Assembly: GCA_937884735.1 (NCBI GenBank)
Contig: CAKZYI010000491.1
Coordinates: forward strand, 1-5,336
Origin: an uncultured Pleurocapsa sp.
Lineage (GTDB): Bacteria; Cyanobacteriota; Cyanobacteriia; Cyanobacteriales; Xenococcaceae
Length of the DNA: 5,336 nucleotides
Direction of reading: 5' to 3'
Below the pieces are notes generated by a model. The model was not told the DNA's origin, did not search any database, and saw nothing but the letters and a program-made list of their open reading frames with translations. Below are positions 1-5,336 of this stretch, piece after piece (position 1 is the first letter of the stretch; every line of letters begins with the position of its first letter). The translations under genes and the position numbers were made by a program.

Positions 1-84
1 AACTGGAAACAAAACCAGCCTCGTTTTGCTGGGATAAGTTCATTTGGCTTTAGCGGAACAAATGCTCATGTAATTGTGGGTGGT
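1..84 (+). other. Ketosynthase (KS) domain, C-terminal end only
   Basis: The first 28 codons read as the conserved C-terminus of a type I KS, with the SSFGFSGTNAHV block at bases 37-72. The catalytic Cys and two His residues of the KS lie upstream of the window, so its activity cannot be judged. This block is strongly conserved between modules, which also makes it a plausible place for an assembly to break. Confidence 0.93.
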
Positions 85-3000
85 TTAAATAATTTAGTTA
101 GGGAAGCGGAGGAGCAGAGGGAGCAGAGGAAGCAGAGGAAGGAAAAATTACATTTGCTAGTTTTATCGGCAAAAAATAGACTAGCACTCCAAGATTTAGC
201 CAAACAATATCAAAACTATTTATCTTTTTCTGTTTCCATAGAAGATATTTGTTATACAGCTAGTGTAAAGCGATCGCATTTTGAACATCGTCTAGCGATT
301 GTAACGGAAAGTATAGAAGAATTAAATAGTCAGTTAACCGCATTTAATAACGCGCAAGAAACTGCGGGAATTTATACCGAATCTACACTGCAAAACAATC
401 AAAAAATTGCTTTTCTTTTCACAGGACAAGGATCGCAGTATATTGACATGGGTAAAGAACTATATGATACCCAACCTGTATTTAGAGAAAATTGCGATCG
501 CTGTTTCCAACTCTTCGATAAGTATCTCGACACATCTTTAAAAGAAATAATTTTTACCCAAGGCAAAAGGGTAGAAACCTTTACCCGTTACCCGTTACCC
601 GTTACCCAGCCTAAACGTTCAACTATCAATGAAACTAGATATACCCAACCTGCTATCTTCACTATTGAATATGCTTTAGCTCAAATGTGGATGTCTTGGG
701 GGATAAAACCCGATGTAGTAACGGGACATAGTATTGGCGAATTTGTCGCTGCAACTATTGCAGGTGTATTTAGTCTTGAAGAGGCTATTAAGCTGGTTGC
801 TAACCGTGGAAAACTGATGCAAGAATTACCTCCAAACGGAGAAATATATGCAATTCAGGCTAGTGAAGCAGATGTGAATAGTGTAATTAAGAATATATCG
901 GGAACAGTTAGTATTGCAGCTATCAATACCCACGAAAATACTGTAATTTCAGGGGAAATCGCAGCTATTGAACAGGCGATCGCAGTCTTTAAAAACAACA
1001 AGATTAAAACTACTAAGCTAGAGGTATCTCATGCTTTTCATTCCCCGTTAATGGAGTCAATTTTACCTGCTTTTACTAAAGTAGCCGAGTCGGTGAGTTA
1101 TTCACCACCACAGATTCCCTTTGTTTCTAATGTCACTGGAGAAAAAATCAATAATTCTATTGCTACCCCTCAATATTGGATCGAACATATCTGTAAACCT
1201 GTCCGTTTTGCTGCGGGAATGAAAACTTTAGCCCAATTGAAATGTAATGTTTTCTTGGAAATAGGTTCAAAACCAATTTTATTAGGGATGGGGCGATTAT
1301 GCCTTAATAACAATAATTTATTATGGCTGCCAAGCTTGCGTTATGGACAATCTGACTGGCGATCGCTTTTATCAACTGTAGCAAGTCTTTATACTAATAA
1401 TATTAATTTTGATTGGGCTAGTTTTTACCCAGACAAAAGACAGATATTACCGTTACCAACCTATCCTTTTAAAAGACAGGAATATTGGTTATCTGGTAAC
1501 AAAAAGAAAAACAATATTGTAGATACGAACCAGGTCACACATCTACTGGGTAATGAAATAAAATTAGCGAAATGTCATACAAGAATTTGGCAAAATAAAT
1601 TATCTGCAAATGCTCCTGCATATCTTATAGAACATCAAGTTAAGCAACAGTTTATCTTTCCTAGTGCGGGCTATATTGAAATGGTATTAAAGGCAGGTGA
1701 AGAAGCTTTAAATACCGATATTTTTGAATTAAGTAATATTGACTTCCAGCAGCCATTAATATTGTCTGAATCAGCGACAGAAATTCAGTTTGTATTAAAT
1801 GTAGAAGACAATCTAAACTCACCCAGCTTTGAGATTCTTAGTTTAGATAATAATTCTGACTGGGTTAAACATAGCCAAGGAAAGGTAAGGAAAAGTTCTG
1901 TAGAGTCAAGTAGTTTTGATTTAACTCAACATAGACAAGAAATCGATCGCGAAGTTGACTTAAATAAATATTATCAGGACTTGGCTAATAGAGGTTTAGA
2001 ATATGGCAATCGTTTTAGAGCGATTGCACAATTATATTCTTCAGACAATCGCGCATTAGGCAAAATAGAACTACCAGCTAATCTAGTTCCAGATGCAGCT
2101 AATTATATTATTCATCCTGTATTGTTAGATGCTTGTCTACAAGTGGGTGGTGCTGCAATAGATGATGATAGCGATCGGATGTATTTGCCTATTGCGATCG
2201 AGAAAATAGTTTTTAATACCAAACAAAATAATTTAAGTGAAGTTTGGAGTTATGCCAGATTAGTAAACTATAATTCTGGGATTTATACTATAGATTTTGA
2301 GATAGTTGATAAAGAAGAGACAATTGCTGTAATTACTGGAGTCAAGATTAAAGCGACTCAAGCTAATTTATTCAATCGTCAGAATATAAATATAGATGAC
2401 TGGCTTTATCAAGTAGAATGGCGAGATAGTTATATTAACAGCAAGAAAGATAATAGTTTTATATCTTTAACCGAACTTCAGAAAAAAGCCAAGTATAAGT
2501 TTAGCGAATTAACTAATAATACCGATTTTGATAATTATCTCAAACTCTTATCAGAACTAGAAAAAATTAGCGTCTACTATATAGTCAACGCCTTAATTAA
2601 ATTAGGAGTTGATTTTGAAATAGGGCAGCTATTAAGTCCCAGTGTGGAACAGTTTAGTATTCTCGAAGAACATGAATGCTTGTGGTCGAGACTTTTAGAT
2701 ATATTAACTGAAACAGGTATTTTAGAATCAGATCGTGATATTTGGCAAGTAATAAAAGTCCCCGATATCGTAAATACGAATAAACAGCAGCAACAACTAT
2801 TAGAACAATATCCTCAAGCCCAAGCCGAACTAGATTTACTACACAGATGCGCATCACATTTAGATAAAGTATTGAGTGGAAATATCGATCCTAAAGAGTT
2901 ACTTTTTCCTGGAGGAGATTTAAGCACCACCACTAACCTTTATCAAGATTCTCCTGGTGCAAAAGTTACTAATACCGTGGTTGTTGAAGCTATCGAGCAG

Positions 3001-5325
3001 GCTTTAATCGATCGCCCTCAAAATAAAACTATCAGAATATTAGAAATAGGTGCAGGTACTGGAGGAACAACAGCTTATATCTTACCTAAGCTAAATTCGC
3101 AAAATACTGAGTATACTTTTAGCGATTTATCTCCTTTATTTCTAGCTAAAGCTAAAGATAAATTCAAACAATATGACTTTGTTAAATATGAATTGCTAGA
3201 TATATCAAAAGCGTCTCAATATCCAGAAACCTATGATATTATTATTGCTGCTAATGTACTTCATGCTACAGCAAATTTAAAACAGACTTTAGCTAATACT
3301 AGAAAGTTCTTAGCACCCAAAGGATTACTTATTTTAGTTGAAGGTACGGAACCTATTCGTTGGTTCGATTTAACTTTTGGGATGACAGAAGGCTGGTGGA
3401 AATTTGTTGATAAACAGTTAAGAGCTAACTATCCCTTAATATCTGCGAATAAATGGGAAAAGCTATTATTAAATGAAGATTTTACAATAGAGAATAATAG
3501 CTCTTCGTCCTTCCAACAAGAAGTAATTATTGCTCAAGCTAGTAATAAGAATATCGATCGCCAACATTATTTAATCTTTGCCGATAAACAGGGAATAGGT
3601 ACAGAATTAAGTAACTATTTAATTAAAAGCGATCGCAGTTACACCATAGTAACTTCTGGAACAGAATTCAGGCAAATATCGGAAACCAGCTATCAAATAA
3701 ATCTTTTAGATCGTAATAGCTATAATCTTCTATTTGAAAACTTACAGCAACAGGAAATAAAATGCGATCGCTTTATTTATCTTCAGAGTTTAGATAGCGA
3801 TCGCGATAATTTAGAATTAAATATTACTAACAACAGCGATGCAGCATTATACTTAGCTCAAACATTAATTAAATACAGTACTACTAAAACAAGTTTATAT
3901 CTAGTTACCAGAGGTGCAATTGGTTTAGAAGAAAAAATAAACATTGCTGGATTAAGTCAATCATCCCTACATGGTTTAACTAAAGTAATTAACTTAGAAT
4001 ATCCTGAACTAAATTGCTGCTGCATCGATTTAGACCCATTAGCCGATATAAAACAACAAGTCGAGAGCTTAATTAGCGAAATAGAATCCGATTCTCGAAG
4101 GGAACAAATAATTTGGCGTAATGGTAAACGAAAGGTTGCTCGTTTGACTCGCTATCAGTCAGAATCAAAGTTTTTAACTTTACCTAAAAACAAACCATAT
4201 CAACTGAGTATTACTAATAAAGGTACACCTCAAAACTTACAGCTAACTCCTCTACAACGCCGTAAACCTCTAGCAAATGAAATTGAGATAAAAGTAAAAG
4301 CAACTGGACTTAATTTCATCGATGTTTTAGATACATTATGTTTACTTCCCTTTGAAAAAGATTGGTTTGGTGTGGAATGTGCTGGCGAGATTGTAGCAGT
4401 AGGAAAAGATGTTGCTAATTTTGCGATCGCAGATAAAGTTATAGCCCTAGCCACAGGTAGCTTTAATCAATACGTTACCGTCGATCACATGATGGTAGTC
4501 AAGAAACCAAATAACCTAAACTGGGAAGAGGCTGTGACTATTCCTGCTAATTTTTTAACTGCAGCCTTCGCATTGGAAACCACCGTAGGGGAGAATGGTT
4601 CGACACTTTCGTTGGGCGGGTCACATGCGGACAAGTCCTTTGTCGACTTGAGAAAAGTGTCGAACCCGAAGGGCATTCGCTCTAATTTTCATCCAAAAAT
4701 ATTAATTCATTCGGCTGCGGGGGGTACGGGAATGGCTGCGGTGCAAATCGCCCAGCTTGCAGGAATGGAAATCTTTGCGACAGCTAGCCCCAGTAAATGG
4801 GAGTTTTTACGCGCATTGGGAATCAAGCACGTTATGAACTCCCGTAATTTAGATTTCGCTGATGAAATAATGCAGTTAACTGGCGGTGAAGGAGTAGATA
4901 TCGTTTTCAACTCTTTGTCTGGGGAATATATTGATCGCAGCCTGTCAATTTTAAAAGACAGCGGGCATTTTTTAGAAATAGGTAAACGGAATATCTGGAA
5001 TAGAGCAGAAGTTGCTAAAGTAAAACCAGATGTATCTTATTCTCCAATAGATTTATTTAGTACTGCACAACAACAACCCGCTGTAATTCAATCTCTTTTA
5101 ACCAAGTTAATCGACCGATTTACTACAGAAGAATTAAAACCTTTACCCTACAAAACATTTCCAATTGAAAAAGCAATTTCGGCATTCCAATATATGCAAC
5201 AGGCAAAACATAATGGCAAAGTTGATGTTACCCATAATAACCCTGTGGGGGCGGTACAAAGAAAGAACCCACAAAAAATAAAAAAAAAAAAAACCAATAA
5301 TAAATCAATTGGATGTAGACGCTAG
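1..5325 (+). CDS. Modular type I polyketide synthase, 5'-partial: (KS)-AT-DH-cMT-KR(structural)-ER, ending before catalytic KR and ACP
   Basis: This is one module of a cytosolic multidomain polyketide synthase. The frame is open from base 1, and its first codons encode the end of a ketosynthase (AGISSFGFSGTNAHVIV), so the gene begins upstream. The GTG at 76-78 is the last Val of that motif and not a start. Domains in order, by visible residue: KS end 1-28, adapter about 49-125, AT 134-434, DH 513-790, cMT about 801-1175, structural KR 1176-1383, ER 1387-1743, then a 31-residue lysine-rich tail. By family knowledge such a module adds a malonyl unit, methylates it with SAM, dehydrates and enoyl-reduces. 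A catalytic KR and an ACP should follow the ER, but the frame stops at TAG 5323-5325 just after a 14-A run. This is either a truncated or frameshifted gene, a split synthase completed by a downstream gene, or a sequencing indel. PKS assignment is very secure; product and pathway are unknown. Confidence 0.97.
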   Translation, partial: NWKQNQPRFAGISSFGFSGTNAHVIVGGLNNLVREAEEQREQRKQRKEKLHLLVLSAKNRLALQDLAKQYQNYLSFSVSIEDICYTASVKRSHFEHRLAIVTESIEELNSQLTAFNNAQETAGIYTESTLQNNQKIAFLFTGQGSQYIDMGKELYDTQPVFRENCDRCFQLFDKYLDTSLKEIIFTQGKRVETFTRYPLPVTQPKRSTINETRYTQPAIFTIEYALAQMWMSWGIKPDVVTGHSIGEFVAATIAGVFSLEEAIKLVANRGKLMQELPPNGEIYAIQASEADVNSVIKNISGTVSIAAINTHENTVISGEIAAIEQAIAVFKNNKIKTTKLEVSHAFHSPLMESILPAFTKVAESVSYSPPQIPFVSNVTGEKINNSIATPQYWIEHICKPVRFAAGMKTLAQLKCNVFLEIGSKPILLGMGRLCLNNNNLLWLPSLRYGQSDWRSLLSTVASLYTNNINFDWASFYPDKRQILPLPTYPFKRQEYWLSGNKKKNNIVDTNQVTHLLGNEIKLAKCHTRIWQNKLSANAPAYLIEHQVKQQFIFPSAGYIEMVLKAGEEALNTDIFELSNIDFQQPLILSESATEIQFVLNVEDNLNSPSFEILSLDNNSDWVKHSQGKVRKSSVESSSFDLTQHRQEIDREVDLNKYYQDLANRGLEYGNRFRAIAQLYSSDNRALGKIELPANLVPDAANYIIHPVLLDACLQVGGAAIDDDSDRMYLPIAIEKIVFNTKQNNLSEVWSYARLVNYNSGIYTIDFEIVDKEETIAVITGVKIKATQANLFNRQNINIDDWLYQVEWRDSYINSKKDNSFISLTELQKKAKYKFSELTNNTDFDNYLKLLSELEKISVYYIVNALIKLGVDFEIGQLLSPSVEQFSILEEHECLWSRLLDILTETGILESDRDIWQVIKVPDIVNTNKQQQQLLEQYPQAQAELDLLHRCASHLDKVLSGNIDPKELLFPGGDLSTTTNLYQDSPGAKVTNTVVVEAIEQALIDRPQNKTIRILEIGAGTGGTTAYILPKLNSQNTEYTFSDLSPLFLAKAKDKFKQYDFVKYELLDISKASQYPETYDIIIAANVLHATANLKQTLANTRKFLAPKGLLILVEGTEPIRWFDLTFGMTEGWWKFVDKQLRANYPLISANKWEKLLLNEDFTIENNSSSSFQQEVIIAQASNKNIDRQHYLIFADKQGIGTELSNYLIKSDRSYTIVTSGTEFRQISETSYQINLLDRNSYNLLFENLQQQEIKCDRFIYLQSLDSDRDNLELNITNNSDAALYLAQTLIKYSTTKTSLYLVTRGAIGLEEKINIAGLSQSSLHGLTKVINLEYPELNCCCIDLDPLADIKQQVESLISEIESDSRREQIIWRNGKRKVARLTRYQSESKFLTLPKNKPYQLSITNKGTPQNLQLTPLQRRKPLANEIEIKVKATGLNFIDVLDTLCLLPFEKDWFGVECAGEIVAVGKDVANFAIADKVIALATGSFNQYVTVDHMMVVKKPNNLNWEEAVTIPANFLTAAFALETTVGENGSTLSLGGSHADKSFVDLRKVSNPKGIRSNFHPKILIHSAAGGTGMAAVQIAQLAGMEIFATASPSKWEFLRALGIKHVMNSRNLDFADEIMQLTGGEGVDIVFNSLSGEYIDRSLSILKDSGHFLEIGKRNIWNRAEVAKVKPDVSYSPIDLFSTAQQQPAVIQSLLTKLIDRFTTEELKPLPYKTFPIEKAISAFQYMQQAKHNGKVDVTHNNPVGAVQRKNPQKIKKKKTNNKSIGCRR
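85..399 (+). other. KS-AT adapter region with an E/Q/R/K-rich insert
   Basis: From about residue 50 (LHLLVLSAKNRLALQDLA) the sequence matches the usual KS-AT adapter of type I PKSs, a small alpha/beta fold that packs between KS and AT. Immediately before it, where a short linker of variable sequence is normal, lies a stretch made of EQR/KQR triplets encoded by a 9-bp DNA repeat (111-140). The adapter itself looks intact up to the start of the AT near residue 134. Confidence 0.85.
111..140 (+). repeat. 9-bp tandem repeat (GGAGCAGAG, 3 copies) inside the coding sequence
   Basis: Copies lie at 111-119 and 120-128 (identical) and 129-137 (GAAGCAGAG, one mismatch), followed by a partial GAA. Because the unit is nine bases it keeps frame and encodes EQR, EQR, KQR. 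Similar purine-rich GGAGCAGRG repeats are familiar between genes in cyanobacteria; that comparison is from memory and was not searched. Copy-number change here would lengthen or shorten the linker by three residues without breaking the frame. Confidence 0.85.
400..1302 (+). other. Acyltransferase (AT) domain, malonyl-CoA type
   Basis: The AT loads the extender unit from its CoA thioester onto the ACP. It starts with the FTGQGSQ block (residues 140-146). The catalytic Ser is in GHSIGE (Ser 244, bases 730-732), the conserved Arg is in NRGKLM (Arg 269), and the His of the specificity motif is His 347 (bases 1039-1041). That motif reads HAFH, the signature for malonyl-CoA, as opposed to YASH for methylmalonyl-CoA. 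All catalytic residues are present. One oddity is an insert around residues 188-208, between the LDTSLKEIIF and NETRYTQPA blocks, carrying a heptamer repeat; this stretch is normally shorter. Activity is likely unless the insert disturbs folding. Confidence 0.93.
581..607 (+). repeat. 7-bp tandem repeat (TTACCCG, 3.9 copies) inside the AT coding sequence
   Basis: Three full units at 581-587, 588-594 and 595-601 are followed by six bases of a fourth. The array is read in all three phases and gives TRYPLPVT. Heptanucleotide short tandem repeats (STRR type) are well known in cyanobacterial genomes, usually between genes. Because seven is not a multiple of three, gain or loss of one unit would frameshift the synthase, while three units (21 bp) keep frame. 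A weak GGGTA/TACCC inverted repeat (569-573 with 582-586) overlaps its left edge. Confidence 0.88.
1303..1536 (+). other. Post-AT linker
   Basis: The region from about WLPSLRYGQSDWRSLL to PLPTYPFKRQEYW (residues 484-496, bases 1450-1488) is the usual post-AT segment of PKS modules that wraps back towards the KS; the YPFxRxxYW block is a standard marker of its end. A short Lys/Asn-rich stretch then leads into the DH. Confidence 0.85.
1537..2370 (+). other. Dehydratase (DH) domain, double hot-dog
   Basis: The DH removes water from the beta-hydroxyacyl-ACP made by a KR. The domain opens with HLLG (a variant of HPLLG). The catalytic His is His 545 (bases 1633-1635) in HQVKQQFIFP, and the catalytic Asp is Asp 710 (bases 2128-2130) in HPVLLDACLQ, with the usual Gln four residues later (714). 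A YGNRF block (Tyr 668) matches the YGxxF element. In the HxxxGxxxxP motif the Gly is replaced by Gln 549 (bases 1645-1647), while His and Pro are kept. Both catalytic residues are present, so the domain is probably active, with some doubt from that substitution. Confidence 0.9.
2401..3525 (+). other. C-methyltransferase (cMT) domain with N-terminal lid region
   Basis: This domain transfers a methyl group from SAM to the alpha carbon of the ACP-bound beta-ketoacyl intermediate. SAM motif I is ILEIGAGTGGTT (residues 1013-1024, bases 3037-3072); the YTFSDLSP block with Asp 1042 follows as the motif II acidic position. His 1088 in NVLHAT (bases 3262-3264) and Glu 1114 in LVEGTEP (bases 3340-3342) fit the His/Glu catalytic dyad known for PKS C-methyltransferases. 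The RWFDLTFGMTEGWW block is typical of this subfamily. The roughly 200 residues before motif I match the helical lid found in these cMTs. Nothing essential appears missing. Confidence 0.92.
3526..4149 (+). other. Ketoreductase structural subdomain (pseudo-Rossmann half of a KR)
   Basis: Between cMT and ER lies the non-catalytic N-terminal half of a KR. It shows the typical run HYLIFADKQGIGTEL, IYLQSLD, LYLVTRGA and the block LSQSSLHGLTKVINLEYPEL followed by IDLDP. In reducing modules this half pairs with a catalytic half located after the ER. That partner (NADPH motif TGGxGxxG plus the Lys-Ser-Tyr residues) is not in the window, so on what is visible there is no working KR. Confidence 0.85.
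4159..5229 (+). other. Enoylreductase (ER) domain, interrupted by an in-frame insert
   Basis: This is a medium-chain dehydrogenase/reductase-type ER that would reduce the enoyl-ACP double bond with NADPH. Recognisable blocks are GLNFIDVL, GVECAGEIVAVG, TIPANFLTA, the nucleotide-binding LIHSAAGGTGMAAVQIAQ (start of HSAAGG at base 4708), FATASPSKWEFLRALG (Lys 1599), VMNSRNLDFADEI, FNSLSGEYIDRSL and PYKTFPIEKAISAFQYMQQAKHNGK. About 30 extra residues (within 1529-1562) separate FLTA from LIHS, caused by a palindromic DNA element. Other departures are Leu 1449 where many ERs have Tyr, Ile 1440 where GLNFRDV has Arg, and GGTG instead of GGVG. The fold is clearly ER, but its activity is uncertain. 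Confidence 0.93.
4585..4686 (+). mobile_element. ~102-bp palindromic, possibly mobile, element inserted in frame in the ER
   Basis: A perfect 13-bp inverted repeat, GGTTCGACACTTT (4597-4609) and AAAGTGTCGAACC (4654-4666), encloses a second stem, CAAGTC (4632-4637) and GACTTG (4645-4650). The outer ends, GTAGGGGAGAATG (4585-4597) and CATTCGCTCTAAT (4674-4686), are imperfect inverted repeats of each other (8 of 13 match). They resemble the GTAGGGGCGAATG-type ends of dispersed palindromes I know from cyanobacteria; this was not searched. By hand count the element is about 52% GC in a clearly AT-rich gene. It encodes 34 residues with no ER homology, and 102 bp keeps frame. No clear target duplication is visible, so exact ends are uncertain. 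It is too short to code for a transposase; a non-autonomous, MITE-like unit is the best guess. Confidence 0.7.
5230..5325 (+). other. Non-homologous lysine-rich C-terminal tail and premature stop after the ER
   Basis: After GKVDV, where the ER ends, the frame encodes 31 residues that match no PKS linker I know (HNNPVGAVQRKN, then a lysine run, then SIGCRR) and stops at 5323-5325. The DNA holds a small inverted repeat, GTGGG (5245-5249) with CCCAC (5268-5272), around a GC-rich GGGGGCGG core, then A-rich sequence. It looks like intergenic or repeat DNA read through by chance, placed exactly at the ER-to-KR boundary. Confidence 0.65.
5280..5293 (+). repeat. Homopolymer of 14 A within the coding frame
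   Basis: Fourteen consecutive A follow the T at 5279. As written, the frame leaves the run into ACC AAT AAT and meets TAG ten codons later. If one A were absent (or two were added) reading would continue in the frame beginning CCA at 5294, which stays open to the end of the window (PIINQLDVDAREYK). The remaining frame hits TAA at once (5298-5300). Runs of this length are prone to polymerase slippage and to sequencing error. Confidence 0.9.
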
Positions 5326-5336
5326 AGAATATAAAA

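Larger units (their letters stand above)
270..4430. repeat. HIP1 octamer sites (GCGATCGC), eight copies
   Basis: The palindrome GCGATCGC occurs at 270-277, 494-501, 976-983, 1359-1366, 3629-3636, 3764-3771, 3797-3804 and 4423-4430. Chance would give about 0.1 copy in 5.3 kb with even base use, and fewer in AT-rich DNA. HIP1 over-representation is a hallmark of many cyanobacterial genomes, so these sites point to the host and suggest that the gene is long resident rather than recently acquired from another phylum. Confidence 0.9.

Noticed and set aside
76..78. GTG as the start codon of the long reading frame
   Set aside because: The same frame is open upstream to base 1 and encodes conserved KS sequence; the GTG is the final Val of the NAHVIV block and no ribosome binding site is needed there.
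97..150. The charged E/Q/R/K stretch as a PKS docking coiled coil
   Set aside because: Docking domains occur at polypeptide ends; this stretch is internal, between KS and AT, and is fully explained by a 9-bp DNA repeat.
4585..4686. The palindromic ER insert as an insertion sequence, intein or intron
   Set aside because: It is only about 102 bp, encodes no transposase, and has none of the splicing blocks of an intein or the conserved core of a self-splicing intron; it is simply translated in frame.
2654..4910. Minus-strand open frames of 63-74 codons (2654-2857, 4230-4454, 4485-4676, 4707-4910)
   Set aside because: They lie antisense to well-conserved cMT and ER coding sequence, have no recognisable domain, and are explained as shadows of the PKS frame.
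5245..5293. GTGGG/CCCAC hairpin followed by an A run as an intrinsic terminator
   Set aside because: A + strand terminator needs a T run after the stem, but here it is A. Read on the minus strand the T run precedes the stem, so it does not fit there either.
5294..5336. Start of a new gene or of the catalytic KR in the frame beginning at 5294
   Set aside because: Only 14 codons are visible, with no start codon, ribosome binding site or KR motif, so nothing can be supported beyond the frame being open.

Overview
The window is almost entirely one reading frame: the 3' part of a modular type I polyketide synthase (PKS) gene on the + strand. It is open from base 1 to a TAG at 5323-5325 and encodes 1774 visible residues; the true start lies upstream. 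Residue numbers here count codon 1 as bases 1-3. Domain order is KS (last ~28 residues only), KS-AT adapter, malonyl-type AT, post-AT linker, DH, C-methyltransferase (cMT), structural half of a KR, and ER. The catalytic KR half and the ACP, which normally follow the ER, are not in the frame before it stops.

The host is most likely a cyanobacterium. The sequence is AT-rich, has at least eight copies of the HIP1 octamer GCGATCGC in 5.3 kb, carries short tandem repeats of types common in cyanobacteria, and its domains read like cyanobacterial PKS modules. Genus and product cannot be told from the window.

Taken together, the domains describe a highly reducing module that loads malonyl-CoA, methylates the alpha carbon with SAM, dehydrates and enoyl-reduces. 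With a KR and ACP supplied downstream it would install a saturated alpha-methyl-branched two-carbon unit.

The unusual part is what interrupts this module. A 9-bp tandem repeat sits in the KS-AT linker (111-140). A 7-bp tandem repeat sits in a surface-type region of the AT (581-607). A GC-richer, palindromic element of about 102 bp is inserted in frame inside the ER (about 4585-4686). After the ER there is a non-homologous lysine-rich tail with a small inverted repeat and a run of 14 A, then a stop. The gene may therefore be truncated, frameshifted, or dependent on slippage at the A run. I do not see a new type of biological system; the interest lies in repeat invasion of a megasynthase and its apparent loss of KR and ACP.
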